Source of the DNA: Onchocerca volvulus
Lineage: Eukaryota > Nematoda > Chromadorea > Rhabditida > Onchocercidae
Direction: 5' to 3'
Length of the DNA: 64,000 bases
Assembly: GCA_000499405.2 (NCBI GenBank)
Contig: HG738138.1
Location: 19,817,753 to 19,881,752 of the forward strand
Under the pieces are notes generated by a model. It was given only the letters and a program-made list of their open reading frames with translations. It had not been told where the DNA came from and searched no databases. Shown in pieces: positions 1 through 13,703 of the stretch (position 1 is the first letter of the stretch; every line of letters starts with the position of its first letter). Both the position numbers and the translations under genes were made by a program.

Positions 1-3000
1 AGCTTTCTTTCTTTCCATTCAACTTTTCTTAATCTTTTAGTGAATTCATTTTGTTAAGTGAAAATAAGTTTCTGCTAAGATTAACAATGCGTGATAATGA
101 ATATTGTTTGATTTTAGGATTTCATGAAACTTTCAGACTCAGTAATATGTAATTTTAGAAAAATTTGAAATTAATTAAATGACTAACATATTCTTATAGT
201 CTCTAAAATATTCCTCCAGTGCTCTATTTCTTGTAATATAATATAAATTTTCCGTAAGAAATTCCAAAATATCATTTTTAGATAACGAAATTTTGTTTTT
301 AAATTAAACAAGAAAACTATCAAATATGCTTTTAATCTAGAGATAGTTTCAAGACTACATTATTTCATATAATTATAAATCATAAACCAATCGGGAATGC
401 AAGGCTTCCGAACACTTTTGGATTCCAAAATATTGAAAAAAAAAAATTGATGAGGTTACTTCATTCATTATTAGTATCATTGAAATGTGTCCTTTGTGAA
501 GATAATTTTGAAAAATTTGTGGAATTTTTGCAGAGAATCATCTAAGATACAAGGAAGAAAGCACTTAGTCATCCATTCTCTTCCATACTATGTCAAGTTC
601 ACCTTCACACCTGCTCGCGAAATTTCCCACTCATCATCTCATCATGCAAACTATATCCGAATATCATAAGATTCATTTTTTAGTGAGATAATTAAGAATT
701 TATAAGAGAACCAATCACTGGTGTGGAACTATGCAAGATAAGTTGGGAGTAGTAATGATAAATGTGTTGAATAGAGTAACTTATTTGAGAAATGAGAACT
801 TGCTTACTGCAGCAGTTGGTGGTAGAAGCAGTATGTTAGCAAACTGCAATCATGCTTTATGTAAAAAATTTTTCGTTCAAATCTTCAGAAAGTCCTCACA
901 CTTCTACTTTTGCGAACGAGATCGTGATACAATGCACCAAATAACGACTCTATGATTTTGTTGATTTTCAATTATTTAAAAGAACAATGACCCTCAAAAA
1001 TACAGAAAGTTGAAATTTTGAACAAATAAGGAAATTTATTTAAAGTTAGTGAAAAAACTCGCCAGCAAGAAACAGAATTATTAATTACTGGCAGGAAATG
1101 GAATATAGAAATAGTAACATAAGATGAAATTCAACAGCATCTTTTTTTTTTTTTCTTTTTTCGTTCTGGATTAAGTCCGAATAAGAGAAAGAGAAGGAAT
1201 GTAGGTTTATTCTTTTTAAAAAAATTGAAATTATGAGTATTAGAATGAAGACCATATCAAGAAGTAATCAACAAAATAAAAATTAAATCTAGAGAACTAC
1301 AACAATATGAACACAACCGTGCATGTATCACAATCATTTCTACCTGTTTACAATACTATAATTAACGTTTTTAAAGAAAAAATAAGCGGTCGTTATCAGA
1401 TTACTACAAAAACAATTAGAAGAAAGCAAATGAGTTTCGATGCGATATAATTAAAATACATGAGATGGAACGATCGGTGCAGATAGAAAAAGCATTGAAG
1501 ATCGAGCTGTTACATCAATAAGAGGCGTTAATCTTTTGCGGTGATGCTTACTTTACCTGTTTGCCAATTAATCTGTCTCCTCTCTTCTTCGTCAACTAAA
1601 AAGTTCATTTTTTGGATATTTGGGCGTAGATGCTATTACTATCTTTGCTAATTTGTTTAATCTTAAGATTTGTCCATCGAACCATCATTCTACATTACCT
1701 TCTCTCTTCTCATTCTCCTTTCTCGCATCGAGTGAGCAATTCTCCCTCAACCCATTCCCTAACTTTTATTACAATTATCGAAACGCATGGAAATCTGAAA
1801 TCGATCTAAAAGTATCCGACATTTGAAGTGAGCAAGAATGTTATTGAGTCAAAAAGGACTATAAATACCTACCTACATGCACACATATATATACACTCCA
1901 AAATTATTTCTACTTCATTTCCCGGGATGTTTTTAAGAAATTATCGGATTATACCGAATTCATATGCAGCATTCAACAGTTCTTAATGTAATTGTTCTTC
2001 TGTCACTGCCCTCCTGAAACTCCTCGTTCTTCTTTCTCCTTGCTTCATCTTTTTATGTATTCAAACCCATTCTTCCTCCTTTGCAAACTTTCCAAGACCT
2101 AGACATCGACCTTGGCCACTATTCAAAAAAAAAATATTATTGAAGAAAAAGAAAATATAAGTAATAGCACTTCAGTGAAAAATTTGATCTATCAATAGTG
2201 GTATTGAATTTTGAAGGAGTTTGATAACAGCGAATCAGTTTCTGAACTTCATAGACCGTGAAAGATAAAATTTATAAGCGGACATGAGTGACGTGCTTCA
2301 ATGCTGTTACCAATGAAAATATAAGGTAAAACGAGTGCCAGAACTAGAAATAAATAATGTATGATAAAAATTGATTTGCGCAGAACATACGATTTTTCAA
2401 TGGAGCAATTGCTAAGGCGAGTGAAAACAGCAAGATGGGCGGTTTGTTTGAAGAATCTTAAATGTTCTGGACAATCCGGGTGATGAAAGAGAGATAATAT
2501 CAGATATCAGAGATCTTCAATCTCCCTAAAACTTCTAGGAAAAAAATGTTGCATCCATCAACTTCATATGACAAAATATCTTTCGCACCATACTTGAAAA
2601 AATATAATGGTGAGCTTTTTCTTCTCCAAAATTATCACTAGAAAATTAATAAAAATTGTCTTATGCACAGCCCCATATAATTATAGTAGAAACGTGATTA
2701 TAATCAAAAATAATTATTCATGAGCGCATTAAAAAACATTTAATATCAAAATATTCCATATATGAAGCGTTCGGTAATCACTAGACAGCATATTGCAGTT
2801 ATTCTTTTTGATTAGAAATCTCTGTTGTACATGCCATGATAAAATGTTTAGCAACTATTCTCTGGAAGCTTCATAGGTAATTGACGGTATCTTAATGTTT
2901 CTAATAATTTACATCCATCCAATATTTTGTTGCGAGCTATCGCAAGTTATTTTAGCTATTTCTGTTTGATCTAATTGAAGCTCATAGACATCTTCAAAAC

Positions 3001-6000
3001 AGATTGGAATTTGAGCATATAAATGTGCTTCTGAATGCTATTTAACTACTACAATGTAAATAAAAGCTAATCAGAAATCCCATGTGAATTCACAACAGAG
3101 TCTGCTTAATATAAACGAAATATGAAGAAATTGTGTTGCCATAATTCTCTCGATAAGTGTCAACTGGCTGTTAATTTCCAAGAAAAACAAAACAAAAAAG
3201 ATCTGGAAGATTCTTTTGATACAATTACCAAAGAACATCAAAGAGTTGAAAGATTCTCTCAATGCAATTATCAAAGCTTTGCCGACAGCACAGCGATGAA
3301 ATATGAATTGCGGTTAACATTTGACCCGCAAAGAAAAATTGTGTTCTTGAAATGAATATTTGAAATATGACCCAAGCAACCTCTACATAATGAAATATGA
3401 AGCTAGAAGCAGGAAAACGCATCAATTTTACACTGACATCCCGCCACTTCCTACAATTTCTCGGATGTAACTTCGATCGTGTGAATGTGGCCAAAAGACG
3501 AATATGACAACATTATCAATCAGTATTGAATAATTTTCAGATAACATAGATTGGAATATTTCAGTCTTTTGCAAAAAAAAGGATAAGGGCTTGAGAAACT
3601 TCAAGTTGAAATTAATTTTTATATATTCTTCAGCACATGTTCTTTCAATACATCAATTTCGTATTTTGAATAGCAGTTTCTTGCTTATATCTTCTGAGCA
3701 CTGTGAAAAAAAATCAACGAAGGTGATAAGCCACCAAAAATCATTCGAATCCAAAGTTGCAGATTTAAAGGAAGTTCAGTTACAGAAAAATTGATGAAAA
3801 AAACTAAAAAAAAAAACTCTAATTAAAGAATTTTTATTTGTACAGATTCTAATAAGAAATCATCGAGAGAAAGTACTAAATATTTTCGTCACGGCTAACA
3901 CAAATATTTTACTTGTCACAATAAATTGAGCATTGTAAAATTTTTTTTTTCATTTAATTTTGTTTTTTATCTAATAACTTGACACTAAAAATTCTAAGCT
4001 ATTAACTTTCGTTTCAATTAATTGCTGGAATTGTTGAGCAAATAACGAAAAACTTAATTTAAATCAAAGCAAGACAGACAATTCAGTAAACTGAATGAAA
4101 ATAACTTATTTCAATCAACAATATATCGAAGATATTTCTTAATAAATGAAAGATAAGTGTTTAATAATTTTCTCGATAAGGACTTATCTTAAAGCGATTC
4201 ATTGCTTCACTGATTCTACATCCTGCATTAGATTTAAGATTTAAGCACTGAGATTCAGAATCAAGTAGATTTAATAGATCTTGTCGGACAAAATTTAATT
4301 TTTTTGCGATAATAATGTTTCTTTTTTCTAATTTTGTCTGTAAGGAGGAAAACAGAATTTTTAAAATCCGAAATATCTGCTCGCCATGCAAACAGCATAT
4401 TCTGCTGTGATAATTGGGACATTTTAACGATGTACTATCTAAAAATCCTTTTGGTAGAAATGTGTAACTCAAGAAACAACATTTTGTCATTACATTAAGG
4501 AAAAAAAATAAAATGCTTTTTCATCAGTTCATTTGAGGACTTTGACTTTTGAGAAGTAGAAGAGACTTGAAGAATCCAATGCAGAGATCTGCATGAGACA
4601 TGTCAACGCGCTAGGAAAAGAATTTTGTCTTGAAAAAGTTCTTTTTTATACAAAAGAGAAATCAGGATTTTTCTAGATCGGGAAACGATGTCAATTATAT
4701 CAGTGGTCAAATGCCTTCACATAGTTTGTCTTGTGGAAAAATCGATTGCTGTGCTTGATTAAGCCACAATATATTTACACATTTCGAATGTCATCTAGCT
4801 AATATGCCAATGTTAGTGAAAAGCTGGAGATAAATGAACAATTATGGTAATATTTAGTATCGAACAAAAAATCGAACTATCAATTAGCAAAGAGTATAGA
4901 ATGGATGATATGAAAGTCTGCTGATATCAGTAAACAGTTGCCGAAAAGGTAATGTTTAATTTTGTCTTTTTTATGTTGCATTGAGTTGGTTGTAGTAGTA
5001 GTACGACACTCTTCTCCTCCATATCACGAGAGTGGACGACAATCATCGGAACGGCACTGAGCAACAAAAAGCATTAAAAGACAGAAAAAATGGCGCCGTC
5101 TATATTGGGTACTGTAAAATTGTGTAGAGTTCCCATAACTAATTCTGCTACTGATAACGCATGAATGGACCAACAGACAATTCGACTGGAGATCGCAACG
5201 CAGTTTCATTCAATATTGCAAAAAATTTTATTTTCTTCGGATTTCTAAACAAAAAATCCTAATTAAATTTTAACAAAGTTTGAACAGTAAGAAGTTTGCT
5301 TATTTGATTAAGTGATAATTTTATCTAATTATTCGACATATAAATTAAAAAATTCACAGTAATAAAATTGAACAATATTTCGAATTAAATAATTAATCAT
5401 ATATCTGAAACGAAAAAAGATGCATTTTCTGAAGCAGGATAAAATTCGATATCAGAAAGTAACTGATAGTTTTCAGAGGAATCCAATCTATGGACTGATT
5501 TTTAAGCTGTAAATAATATTTTTCTGAATTAAATCAATATGACAGCTAAAAAATACAAATAAAAGATGGATGAACTGAAAAAGGCAGAATAAGTTGAAAA
5601 TAAGCATAGAGGTGACAATTATAAAGTAAACTTAGAGCGGCAAAAAATAACTTATGTCACTATGAAGGCAATAAACTTCTAATAGTTCACCTCACAGTCT
5701 TTTCAATTTTTGAGTTCAAAAGTTATGAAATGTCTTTCAAAATGTAGTGAAATAAAAACGAAGCTGGAGTATTAACTGAGAAAAATGATGGAATTCAAAT
5801 TTAGATATCTTGGAAGTGTAAGATTCTATCATATTGAAACTTAAGAATAAACCGCCAATATAAAATTATAACTACGAATCAAATCTATTATAATGTGAAA
5901 TTACTTCGCTACGTATTACTCGAAGTATTATAATGAATTCATAAAAAATGATGATTTTAACAGAAGTGTTTTCAGTGTGACTAAAGGATTTCTCGAAATT

Positions 6001-7400
6001 CCCGGAAAAATTCTGTTAATAACTTGTTAAGAATTAAGCAACATTAAAAATTAGTTTACTCAATCATTTATCACATCTTCAGTAGCTTATTTGCAAATTC
6101 AATGAAGCAGAAAATATTCATGAAATTTGAAGACAAATAAAAAGTGCAGGTCAGAAGAATTCGATGAGAAAAGAGGTTAATATTTCAAAAATATATCAGT
6201 CCTGCTATCATATAAATCAACTTAGCATTTATTTAAGAACATTAGTTTTGCTTTTTAAGTTAAGGTTGCATTAAAAGTTCCAAATCTAAAAAAAAAAAAA
6301 AAGTCTAAACACTGAAATAACAAAATAAAACAATGATTTAATGTCTCAGTAAATCATTGGTAAGGCATTGCTGTCATGACACCCAAAACGGAATTAAGAG
6401 ATTTTAAAATGTATACTGTATTTTTTGAGCATTCTATGATGCCAGTAGCAACCGACATCCGACTAATCTTTCAGCGCACTGTATCATCAAATTAGTGACT
6501 GATCAGCTGTCCCTCTCAGTCGTCAATACATACTTATTTTCAATTTTGTAGAAATTGCAAAATTGCTAGATAATATTGTGGAGAAGATACCAACTTCAGT
6601 GTCAGTTACCTCATAGCCAAGTGAAAAAAAGAGATTAGTCAAAGAAAGCAACCGATGTTTTCTAAGAAATTAGATAACTCAATGTTCATGAAAGTATTAC
6701 TTAGTGTTGAAATCTAAGCAGCAACATTTCCACATTTACCCGTCGCTGAACGAGGAATCTAGCGGAGAAAAGAGCAGCAAAGTTTTTGACTCAAAATGTG
6801 GCTAGTTCCTCTGACTGATCTCTTTTTTCATTCTTGCTGCGATAAATACGCTAGTTGAGTTGCAATTTTCAGCTTAATATTATTTTGATTGTTCACATTT
6901 TTACACCGTTGGCTGGAAAATATGAAGTATTTGCATATAACATCCTTGATTTTCAAGCTACCGATTCGTGTATCTGTTAGAAACTGAACTGTAAGAATAA
7001 TAAGACAGGCTTTCAACAGTGGGAGAACAAAGAAATTAAAAATACGTACGAGTTTTTGGAAATCCAGTCGAGATTTCTGCATTTCTGTTAAGACTGCTGA
7101 GGACATAACATTCAAAGTTTTGACTCCCAGGTGCTCTACATGAAATTGTAAAGAGATTACTATAGGCTGCAAATCATTTTGAAACGGAAAGTTAGAAAAA
7201 CGAAGAAATGCTCAGAACTTTGCTGCAAAATCCCGAAGACTTTAAAAATTCAATTTATTTGTTTGAATTCAGGTTTAAATTCAATGTTTGTGAATAGAAG
7301 TGGAAATTTTGTGTCTACAAATGGATTTCTGAATTGTACTATCTCATATGAGGACGTAATCCAGAAGTAATCAAAGATGAGCGACCTTCAACGTCTCAAA
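1..7400. other. Gene-poor AT-rich intergenic DNA
   Basis: No multi-exon gene could be assembled on either strand. Open frames here are short (up to about 114 codons), rich in Phe, Lys, Asn and Ile, and are not bracketed by paired splice signals, which is what chance gives at this base composition. A slightly G+C-richer patch near 5030-5200 is open on both strands but resembles nothing I know. Poly-A and poly-T runs are scattered through it, for example near 1141-1160 and 6288-6302. Confidence 0.6.
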
Positions 7401-7442
7401 TAGAAAATAAAATGGAATCTAAAATTATTTACGGGATTTTAA

Positions 7443-7755
7443 ATCTTTTCTCCTAATGATGAAGCGATTGAAAACAGACAGAAAGACCCTTTCCGGAGAG
7501 ATTTGCTTCATATCAAGTCATTGACAGTTGGCTGAATGCAAAACAGATCAATCGTAGAACCGATTAAAGCTAGAGGCAATATTTCTGATAATTGGCTGAG
7601 GTGTTCATACTTTGAAGGATTTTCTTTTGTGAGTTTAAAAATGGCATATTATTGAATCCCAGTTCTAATTATCAAGGTCTTAGCTGATAAATAACAAATG
7701 ACAGTATAGCGAAACTCCTTTCCGGAGGGATTTGATTGAAAAACTAGAGAACTAA
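7443..7755 (+). other. Duplicated coding-like motif, unproven
   Basis: Two short open stretches on the plus strand (7443-7535 and 7702-7755) carry near-identical 18-19 bp cores at 7487-7505 and 7715-7734. Read in their open frames both give the peptide PFRRDL, preceded by an acidic or polar pair and followed by Leu or Ile. One of the differences between the copies is a silent Arg codon change (AGA versus AGG). Neither frame has a convincing start codon or splice sites. It may be a decayed duplicated exon, part of an old mobile element, or chance. Confidence 0.2.
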
Positions 7756-7967
7756 AAAAAATACAGTAAACCTTCCTGAACACAAGAAGCCAAAGTGTAT
7801 TAATTTTCTTTAACATCCTTCAATAATTCCAGATTTCCAATTTTTTGTTCAATGAAAGAATTTTTTTTCTTTAATTACGTTAATCAGTTCAAAAATATTG
7901 AAGGTTAGCTGTATTAAATCAATTTCCAGTAAATTACTATGGATTAAGTCAATTACAAATTATTCAT

Positions 7968-8000
7968 TAAATGTTGTTTTCAAACTGAAAACAACATTTA
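7968..8000. repeat. Perfect 15-bp inverted repeat with 3-nt loop
   Basis: Bases 7968-7982 (TAAATGTTGTTTTCA) are the exact reverse complement of 7986-8000, separated only by AAC. Pairing stops at the next base on both sides. There is no T-run typical of an RNA polymerase III terminator and no nearby gene to regulate. It may be the core of a small foldback element or a replication-slippage product. Confidence 0.85.
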
Positions 8001-8785
8001 GCATAAAATATTTCTCAGTTCGATTACTTCTGAATTTTATTGAAAAATAAATAATTAACAATCGAAGATCTTTTACAACTGATGAAATACACCTAATATT
8101 TCTACGATATTTATTAATCCTCCCGAGGTTAGTCCACCATGATTTTATATCCGCATGTTTATGTTCATAATGGACATATTTTCAATTCCATAATTTACTT
8201 AAGCAAAACAAGTTTTTTTATTTAAGAAATACTAAAATAATCGCCGCTACAACAAATACAACCTTTTCGGGATTGAAGGAGAGTTGTTCAGGATTATTTC
8301 TCTGTATATCCAGGTAGTCAATTCAGCATTGTCTCAAAAGATACTCACGACGTCAACTGCCAGACCATTCATTGTAGTTCAACCGTCTTTTATACGGTAC
8401 CTTGTTTGCTCAGTTTTGAACAAAAAAAAAGTCCCACAGTATCTTGGTACTATCTAGTCAAGAAATAATGAAATATCAAAAAATGAGTTTCATAATAGTT
8501 TAATTCTTCCTATCATCGTCAGATTCTGAGCAAAAAACTTCAAATAATATATGAAAACATTGTAGACGAATCAGTGAATAATAAAATTTTGTTACATCTT
8601 TTACAGAACTCAATGGTGAATACGATACTAGCATGTATACGATATCATCAAATTCCAAGATATCAGTTTTAATAAGATCTGAATTGCAAATAGCATACAA
8701 AGCGATGTATACATCCAAATCAAAATGCAGCGGAAAAAAGGGAAAGTAAACTAAAAACATGCGAAAAATTACAAATCTTTCCCAA

Positions 8786-8960
8786 AATGGTGAATAGAGA
8801 GACACTGTTGGCAGCAGACGGGGGTGACATCAAGTTCTGGGAAGTTGCAAAGGAAAGGAGTGGAGTTTTTGGCGTCGTGACTCGGCGCGGCCCATATATC
8901 ACTCTTCGTTTTCAACTTCGACACCTCTTCCATGCTCCAATCTTCTGTTCTGCACAACTT
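8786..8960. other. G+C-rich island in AT-rich DNA
   Basis: About 170 bp with clearly higher G+C than its surroundings, including a CTCGGCGCGGCCC core. It is open on both strands. The plus frame starts with ATG at 8787 and runs 69 codons; the minus frame runs about 65 codons. No splice sites or family resemblance let me pick either strand. It could be an isolated exon, a promoter-type element or an old insertion. Confidence 0.35.
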
Positions 8961-8984
8961 TTTCAAGCGATGACGCTAATTAAT

Positions 8985-9034
8985 CTTGAGACATAGACAT
9001 ATATTATTACTTGAGACATAGACATATATTATTT
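8985..9034. repeat. Direct tandem duplication, two 25-bp units
   Basis: The unit beginning CTTGAGACATAGACATATAT occurs at 8985-9009 and again at 9010-9034, nearly identical. A simple local duplication immediately downstream of the G+C-rich island. Confidence 0.85.
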
Positions 9035-12000
9035 ACCTCTTTTGCATACTCCTTTCTTGCAAGCTCTAACTTCTGTCTGTCTATCTTTCCTTGCCAAATG
9101 TTGCAATTTGAAAAAAAGTGAGGGATGCCTTGAATTCTGAGAAATTCATCTTATTCAGGATTGCTGGCATTTCAAAGACTCTTCTCCAATTGACATTCCA
9201 ATCCTCTTAAAATGCTCAGTATTTTGATATATAGTAAGCAGACTTAGATAAGCATGAACTTTCGATCATGCTATCAAAACATGATAATGCGTGATGTAAC
9301 TGACCAGTGGGATTACAACTAACATCGAAGAGACGTCTGCTTAAGCCACAGTCAATATTAAATAAATACGTGAAGTTCATATTTTATAATTCTCAAATAG
9401 TAAAGAAGAGGTCCTAAATCTTCCTTAGAACAAGCGTCCTGCACTGATCAGAAGATTGCGGAATAATCTAATGATTATGTACTATAAAATAGAGAAATTT
9501 CGCTTTGGACCGGTCTACTCCAAACATTTGCAATATGCTGCAAAACATTCGTTCATTAGCATATAATCCTTGAGTGATTAAGAAAAAAAGACCTTTGATG
9601 CACTTTCAAGCTGCAGATCATTTTTACTGAATATAATGGAATATAGCCCATTAAATTCACTGAAAAGGAGACCGAGACAAGTGATAGCCGTTTCTTGATC
9701 ACAAGTTATTCCTTCAGTTTCAATCTAGATCAAACTAATAACGGAACGGATAAGTCAGTTTCAGCATATTTTGATGAGAAAGTACTGAATTATCATTCGG
9801 GTATTTTAAAATTCTTTGACAGCTGATAACTGAAGAGTAATTTACTTTTCTATTCAATATCGCACCGAGGAGAAGTATTACAGAACTTAAATTAAAAAAA
9901 AAAGAAAAAAAAACGAATCCATTTCAATACAACAGAAACGAAATATGATTCCTTAATGATGTATATTAGAATGAAGAAAAAGGCTTTGCAGATTTTGCAT
10001 TATTCAGTTCGACCTCGAATGGATCTCTTTGGGAAACTAATTTTTTTAAAGAAAACTATCTGATAAGATAAGAGAGCATGTTCGGAGGTACAACAATGTT
10101 ATGTTGCACACTGACCTCATCCATCACTTAGTTGTCAGATTTTCTTCTATTCAAACAAACAAAATATTACTGCCAATTTACAATAATAATATTCAAGTCT
10201 TTATCATGCTCAAGTTAACCCATCATCTCTTATCAAACGGTAATAATGCAATGGTTCAGCAGAAGTTGGAGAGAATGATATAATCATAAATATTATTCAT
10301 AATAATTAGAAATATCTTGCAACAATAAGTATGTTTTGCTTGAAAATTCCCATTAAAAGCTAATTGGCCTAAATCATTCATATTTTCAGATTGATTTATA
10401 CGAAATTTCTATTAATATTTCTTCTGATCACATCACGCTTTTAGTCATTGTAGTTTTTACACATGACAAAGTATCTTGTTGGATTCCATTTTGGCCATAA
10501 AGAAACAAACGATATTAACAAAACTTTTGTACCTTCAAAATTTTTCAAAAAAAAGAAAAAAAAAAAGGAAAAAAAGCAAAAAATGATTTTCTAATGAAGT
10601 TGCGTGATCACAAGCAAGATAGTGTACATTTCCGATGCGACGAGAGCTGCTCGAGAGCAATCGCAGAACTGTTTTTCTTATTCATCTGTTTAAGACAGCT
10701 TTTCGAAACATTGAAACGAAACACTCATTTTTTATCCAGTGTTAATTAGCTAAGTTCGACTGAAGATAAATAATACGTTGCATTGGCTACGTGCTTAAGT
10801 GACATAACAAAAAATAAGGACAGAAGGCAAGTAATTGATGGAGATGCACAATTATTATTGAAATTATGGTTTTTTAATCACTATAATGATTACTAAACAT
10901 AATCTGAATTATCAATTTTGAATGTTAGTTAAATAAATCATCCTGTGCTATTTGAAAAACATTTCAACCATTCTTTTTTGCTTCCTGAATTATTTTCTTG
11001 GTGAATTATTGTGATTTACGAGATAGGAAAAACTCAAAGTATAGCTTGGCTTATTCAAGCTAAATTCCGAAATCACATAAAAAATTAATTTCACATTTAC
11101 CTTGTATCGAATATCTGTTCCATTTATTATATTTTCTTATCAAAGAGTTACAAGGAATTTATTCAAAGTTCTGCAGCATATAAAGAGAAGACATTTGGTT
11201 GAGAATTTAGTTGCTCCCGACTGTTCGGTGAGCCATCATGTGAAACGATTGCGAATGTTTACGTCTATCTATAAATGGAACCGAACAGTTGGGTAAGTGA
11301 TATTTTCGGACTCATAAGGTTGTAAATTTTCCCATGGATTTGGAAACAAACAATCGTCCCAGCAGACAAATAATTCATCGTTTACTGCTGAAAAAAAAAA
11401 AAAATTCTTTCCTTTTTTTGGAAGATCATTCTACACAAGAAGAACAAAATATGTCAAAAAAAAAGATTACAGATGTGACGGTCGAATTTTGATGTCGGCA
11501 GAATACTGTCGCAAGTCAAAGAGAATTCCTGACCAAATTTTTTTTTTTTTTTTTAGGCTCAAGTTACAGCTTTATGGCTAGCAAATTTGTTACCACCGAG
11601 ATAAATAATGTATTTGCTGATAAATTATAGAAGAATAATATGATTATTTGTCACATATTCTTCGAAATTATCAAAGATGTTAAAATTTCCTGATAAGAAT
11701 GAAACGAGGAAAAAAAAGAAAAGTTACATATTTTAAAAACAAAAATAATTAGTAAGTAGAGAAAGTCGGAATTGTTCAAGTTATATTTACGTTATTTGAC
11801 ATGTTCAACTAAAGCTCAGTAATAACAATCTATCAAATTTCTGAATATGATAACCTTCACTGATAAGATTTCAGTCTGTCAAGAATTACATCTTACATTT
11901 ATCGCTTGATTAATGGTGTTGATGAAGTTATAAAATTTCCTATTATGTCAGTGATAAGCTAATTTGCGTGAAAAGAGAATAATGAAGAGTGGATTCCAAT

Positions 12001-12500
12001 CAGATTAAAGTAAACAGCAAAATGAGAAAATTCATTAGTACTGATTTATATTCGAACACCCCATCGATTTGTAATTTTTCATTTTAAATTTGTCCTTTGT
12101 TCATAAAGTTGAAACGATTACATTAAGTATTGCTTAAAGTAAATAACAAAACTAGCATAATTGTCGTTTCGAATTCTTCATTTGCTTGAAAATTTTTTTT
12201 CATCGTAAAAATTCACTCTTTTCATTGAAAATCTGCGGCAGATTTCGCTATGCATATGACATGAGATTTCTACAAGAATGAATCACTTCTTTAATGCAAT
12301 CTTCTATTTGTTTTAAGTTTGCAAGAGAATAATAGAGTTACTTCAGCATATGAAAAATGCAAGAAATTTCAGATTTTTCAATTAACTTCGTAGTGAAGAA
12401 TTTTATTGTATTCTAGCAATTCAAAATCTTTATCATTTTTCCATCTTCTCCAACCTGACAATCCTATTCCCCGGTTATTTCCAAAAGAAAAAAATCAACT

Positions 12501-12555
12501 ATGGAACCTCCGATTGGCAGCTCAGTGTGTGTCATAAATTCATTCTTGTATCCAG
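12501..12555 (+). CDS. Possible first coding exon, small membrane protein
   Basis: ATG at 12501 opens an 18-codon frame ending in a good donor (CCAG|GTAATA). The predicted start reads Met-Glu-Pro-Pro-Ile-Gly-Ser-Ser, then Cys-Val-Ile-Asn-Ser-Phe-Leu-Tyr-Pro. A Cys, hydrophobic, Asn, hydrophobic, Pro-Gly pattern recalls the first membrane segment of the SPEC3/Stum family (Cys-Val-Leu-Asn, then Pro-Gly-Leu-Gly). I found no following exon with the expected Leu-Gly-Thr continuation, so the resemblance may be accidental. Confidence 0.2.
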
Positions 12556-13666
12556 GTAATACATATTATGATTCATCTGTATTTCTAAGCAATAGATAAT
12601 TCAAAAGAACTAGTTTCATACGTGAAGCCCTTCTGTTCATCCTTCTAACTTCAGGTAGCAACCCTAAAAAATAGTTTGTTTAATGAAAAATAAATTGGAA
12701 TTTTTTTCTATCAACTTGTAACAATATCACATCACCATATTTATCTAAAGTTGACTACTCAAATCGCTTATATAGGCGCTTTTTTTTTGATGCTACTTTT
12801 TGAAGGTAATTGAAATATAGGTGGTAACACTTTTGTGAATGACTTCATTCTGAATTATGCGACACAGACATAAGATAACAATTAAGTTTAGAAAAACAAA
12901 GTTAATGTTTGAAGAAATTTCCGAAGATATGATGTTAGAAGCAATACTAATTTGGAATTCTATTCAAATATATTGATATTTGAATGATGGATAAGCTATG
13001 CCTATCGACTGCGAATGAGCGCACCCCGAATTATACCAAAAAGTTAATAATATTAATTTCATTGATACTTATTCAACAATTCGAACCCATCTGGAAAATA
13101 TCGACCATCAAAGAAATAGTTTTTAAATAAGTCTTTTCAAAACGACCTTGAATTGTAATTGTTTTTCTGAATCAGCAAACATTTAAAAATGTAAAAAAAG
13201 GTCCCTTAAAAAAATAACGTGAAGGGAGTAGAAATAAGAAAGGAGGAGTAATAAGTTTCATTTGTCTTCTTTTCTAACAAGTTTAGCACAATATTTAACA
13301 TTTGCCATTCATTTTTGCCTGGAACTGAAAAATTCATTTTTTTTTTTTTTGTTACGAAATAATAAATTCTTTTGCTGAAAAAAGTAGCAAAACTTTTTCT
13401 TTGCCTATAGTGCCGCATAATTTTTCGTGAAAAAATTGATGAGCTTAGGTTGAAATCTTCATTAATCTTCATATTGCTAAAGCGATATGAAAATAGTACA
13501 ATTAAACGAATGGTGATTCTTTTTCAAAATGAAGAAGCTAATTTGCAAAAAAAATAATTAAAACAAATTTCTATTTTTACATAGCCAATATTCAAGCAAC
13601 AACATTTCCAAAAGATTCCTACGAGGACATCGTTTCTCATTTTTTTTATTGTCCATTTACAAGAAT

Positions 13667-13703
13667 AAAAAAAAAAAAAAAAAAGAAAAAAAAGAAAAAA
13701 AAA
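13667..13703. repeat. Poly-A tract with two interrupting G
   Basis: 37 bp of A interrupted only by two G. Similar tracts recur through the window (32371-32405, 34636-34657, near 24752, 29979 and 51604) in intergenic DNA and introns. They could be retroposition scars or simple homopolymer expansion. Confidence 0.9.

Noticed and set aside
3209..3276. Two similar 25-bp segments 43 bp apart (GATTCTTTTGATAC and GATTCTCTCAATGC)
   Set aside because: About six mismatches in 25 bp of AT-rich DNA is not clearly above chance.
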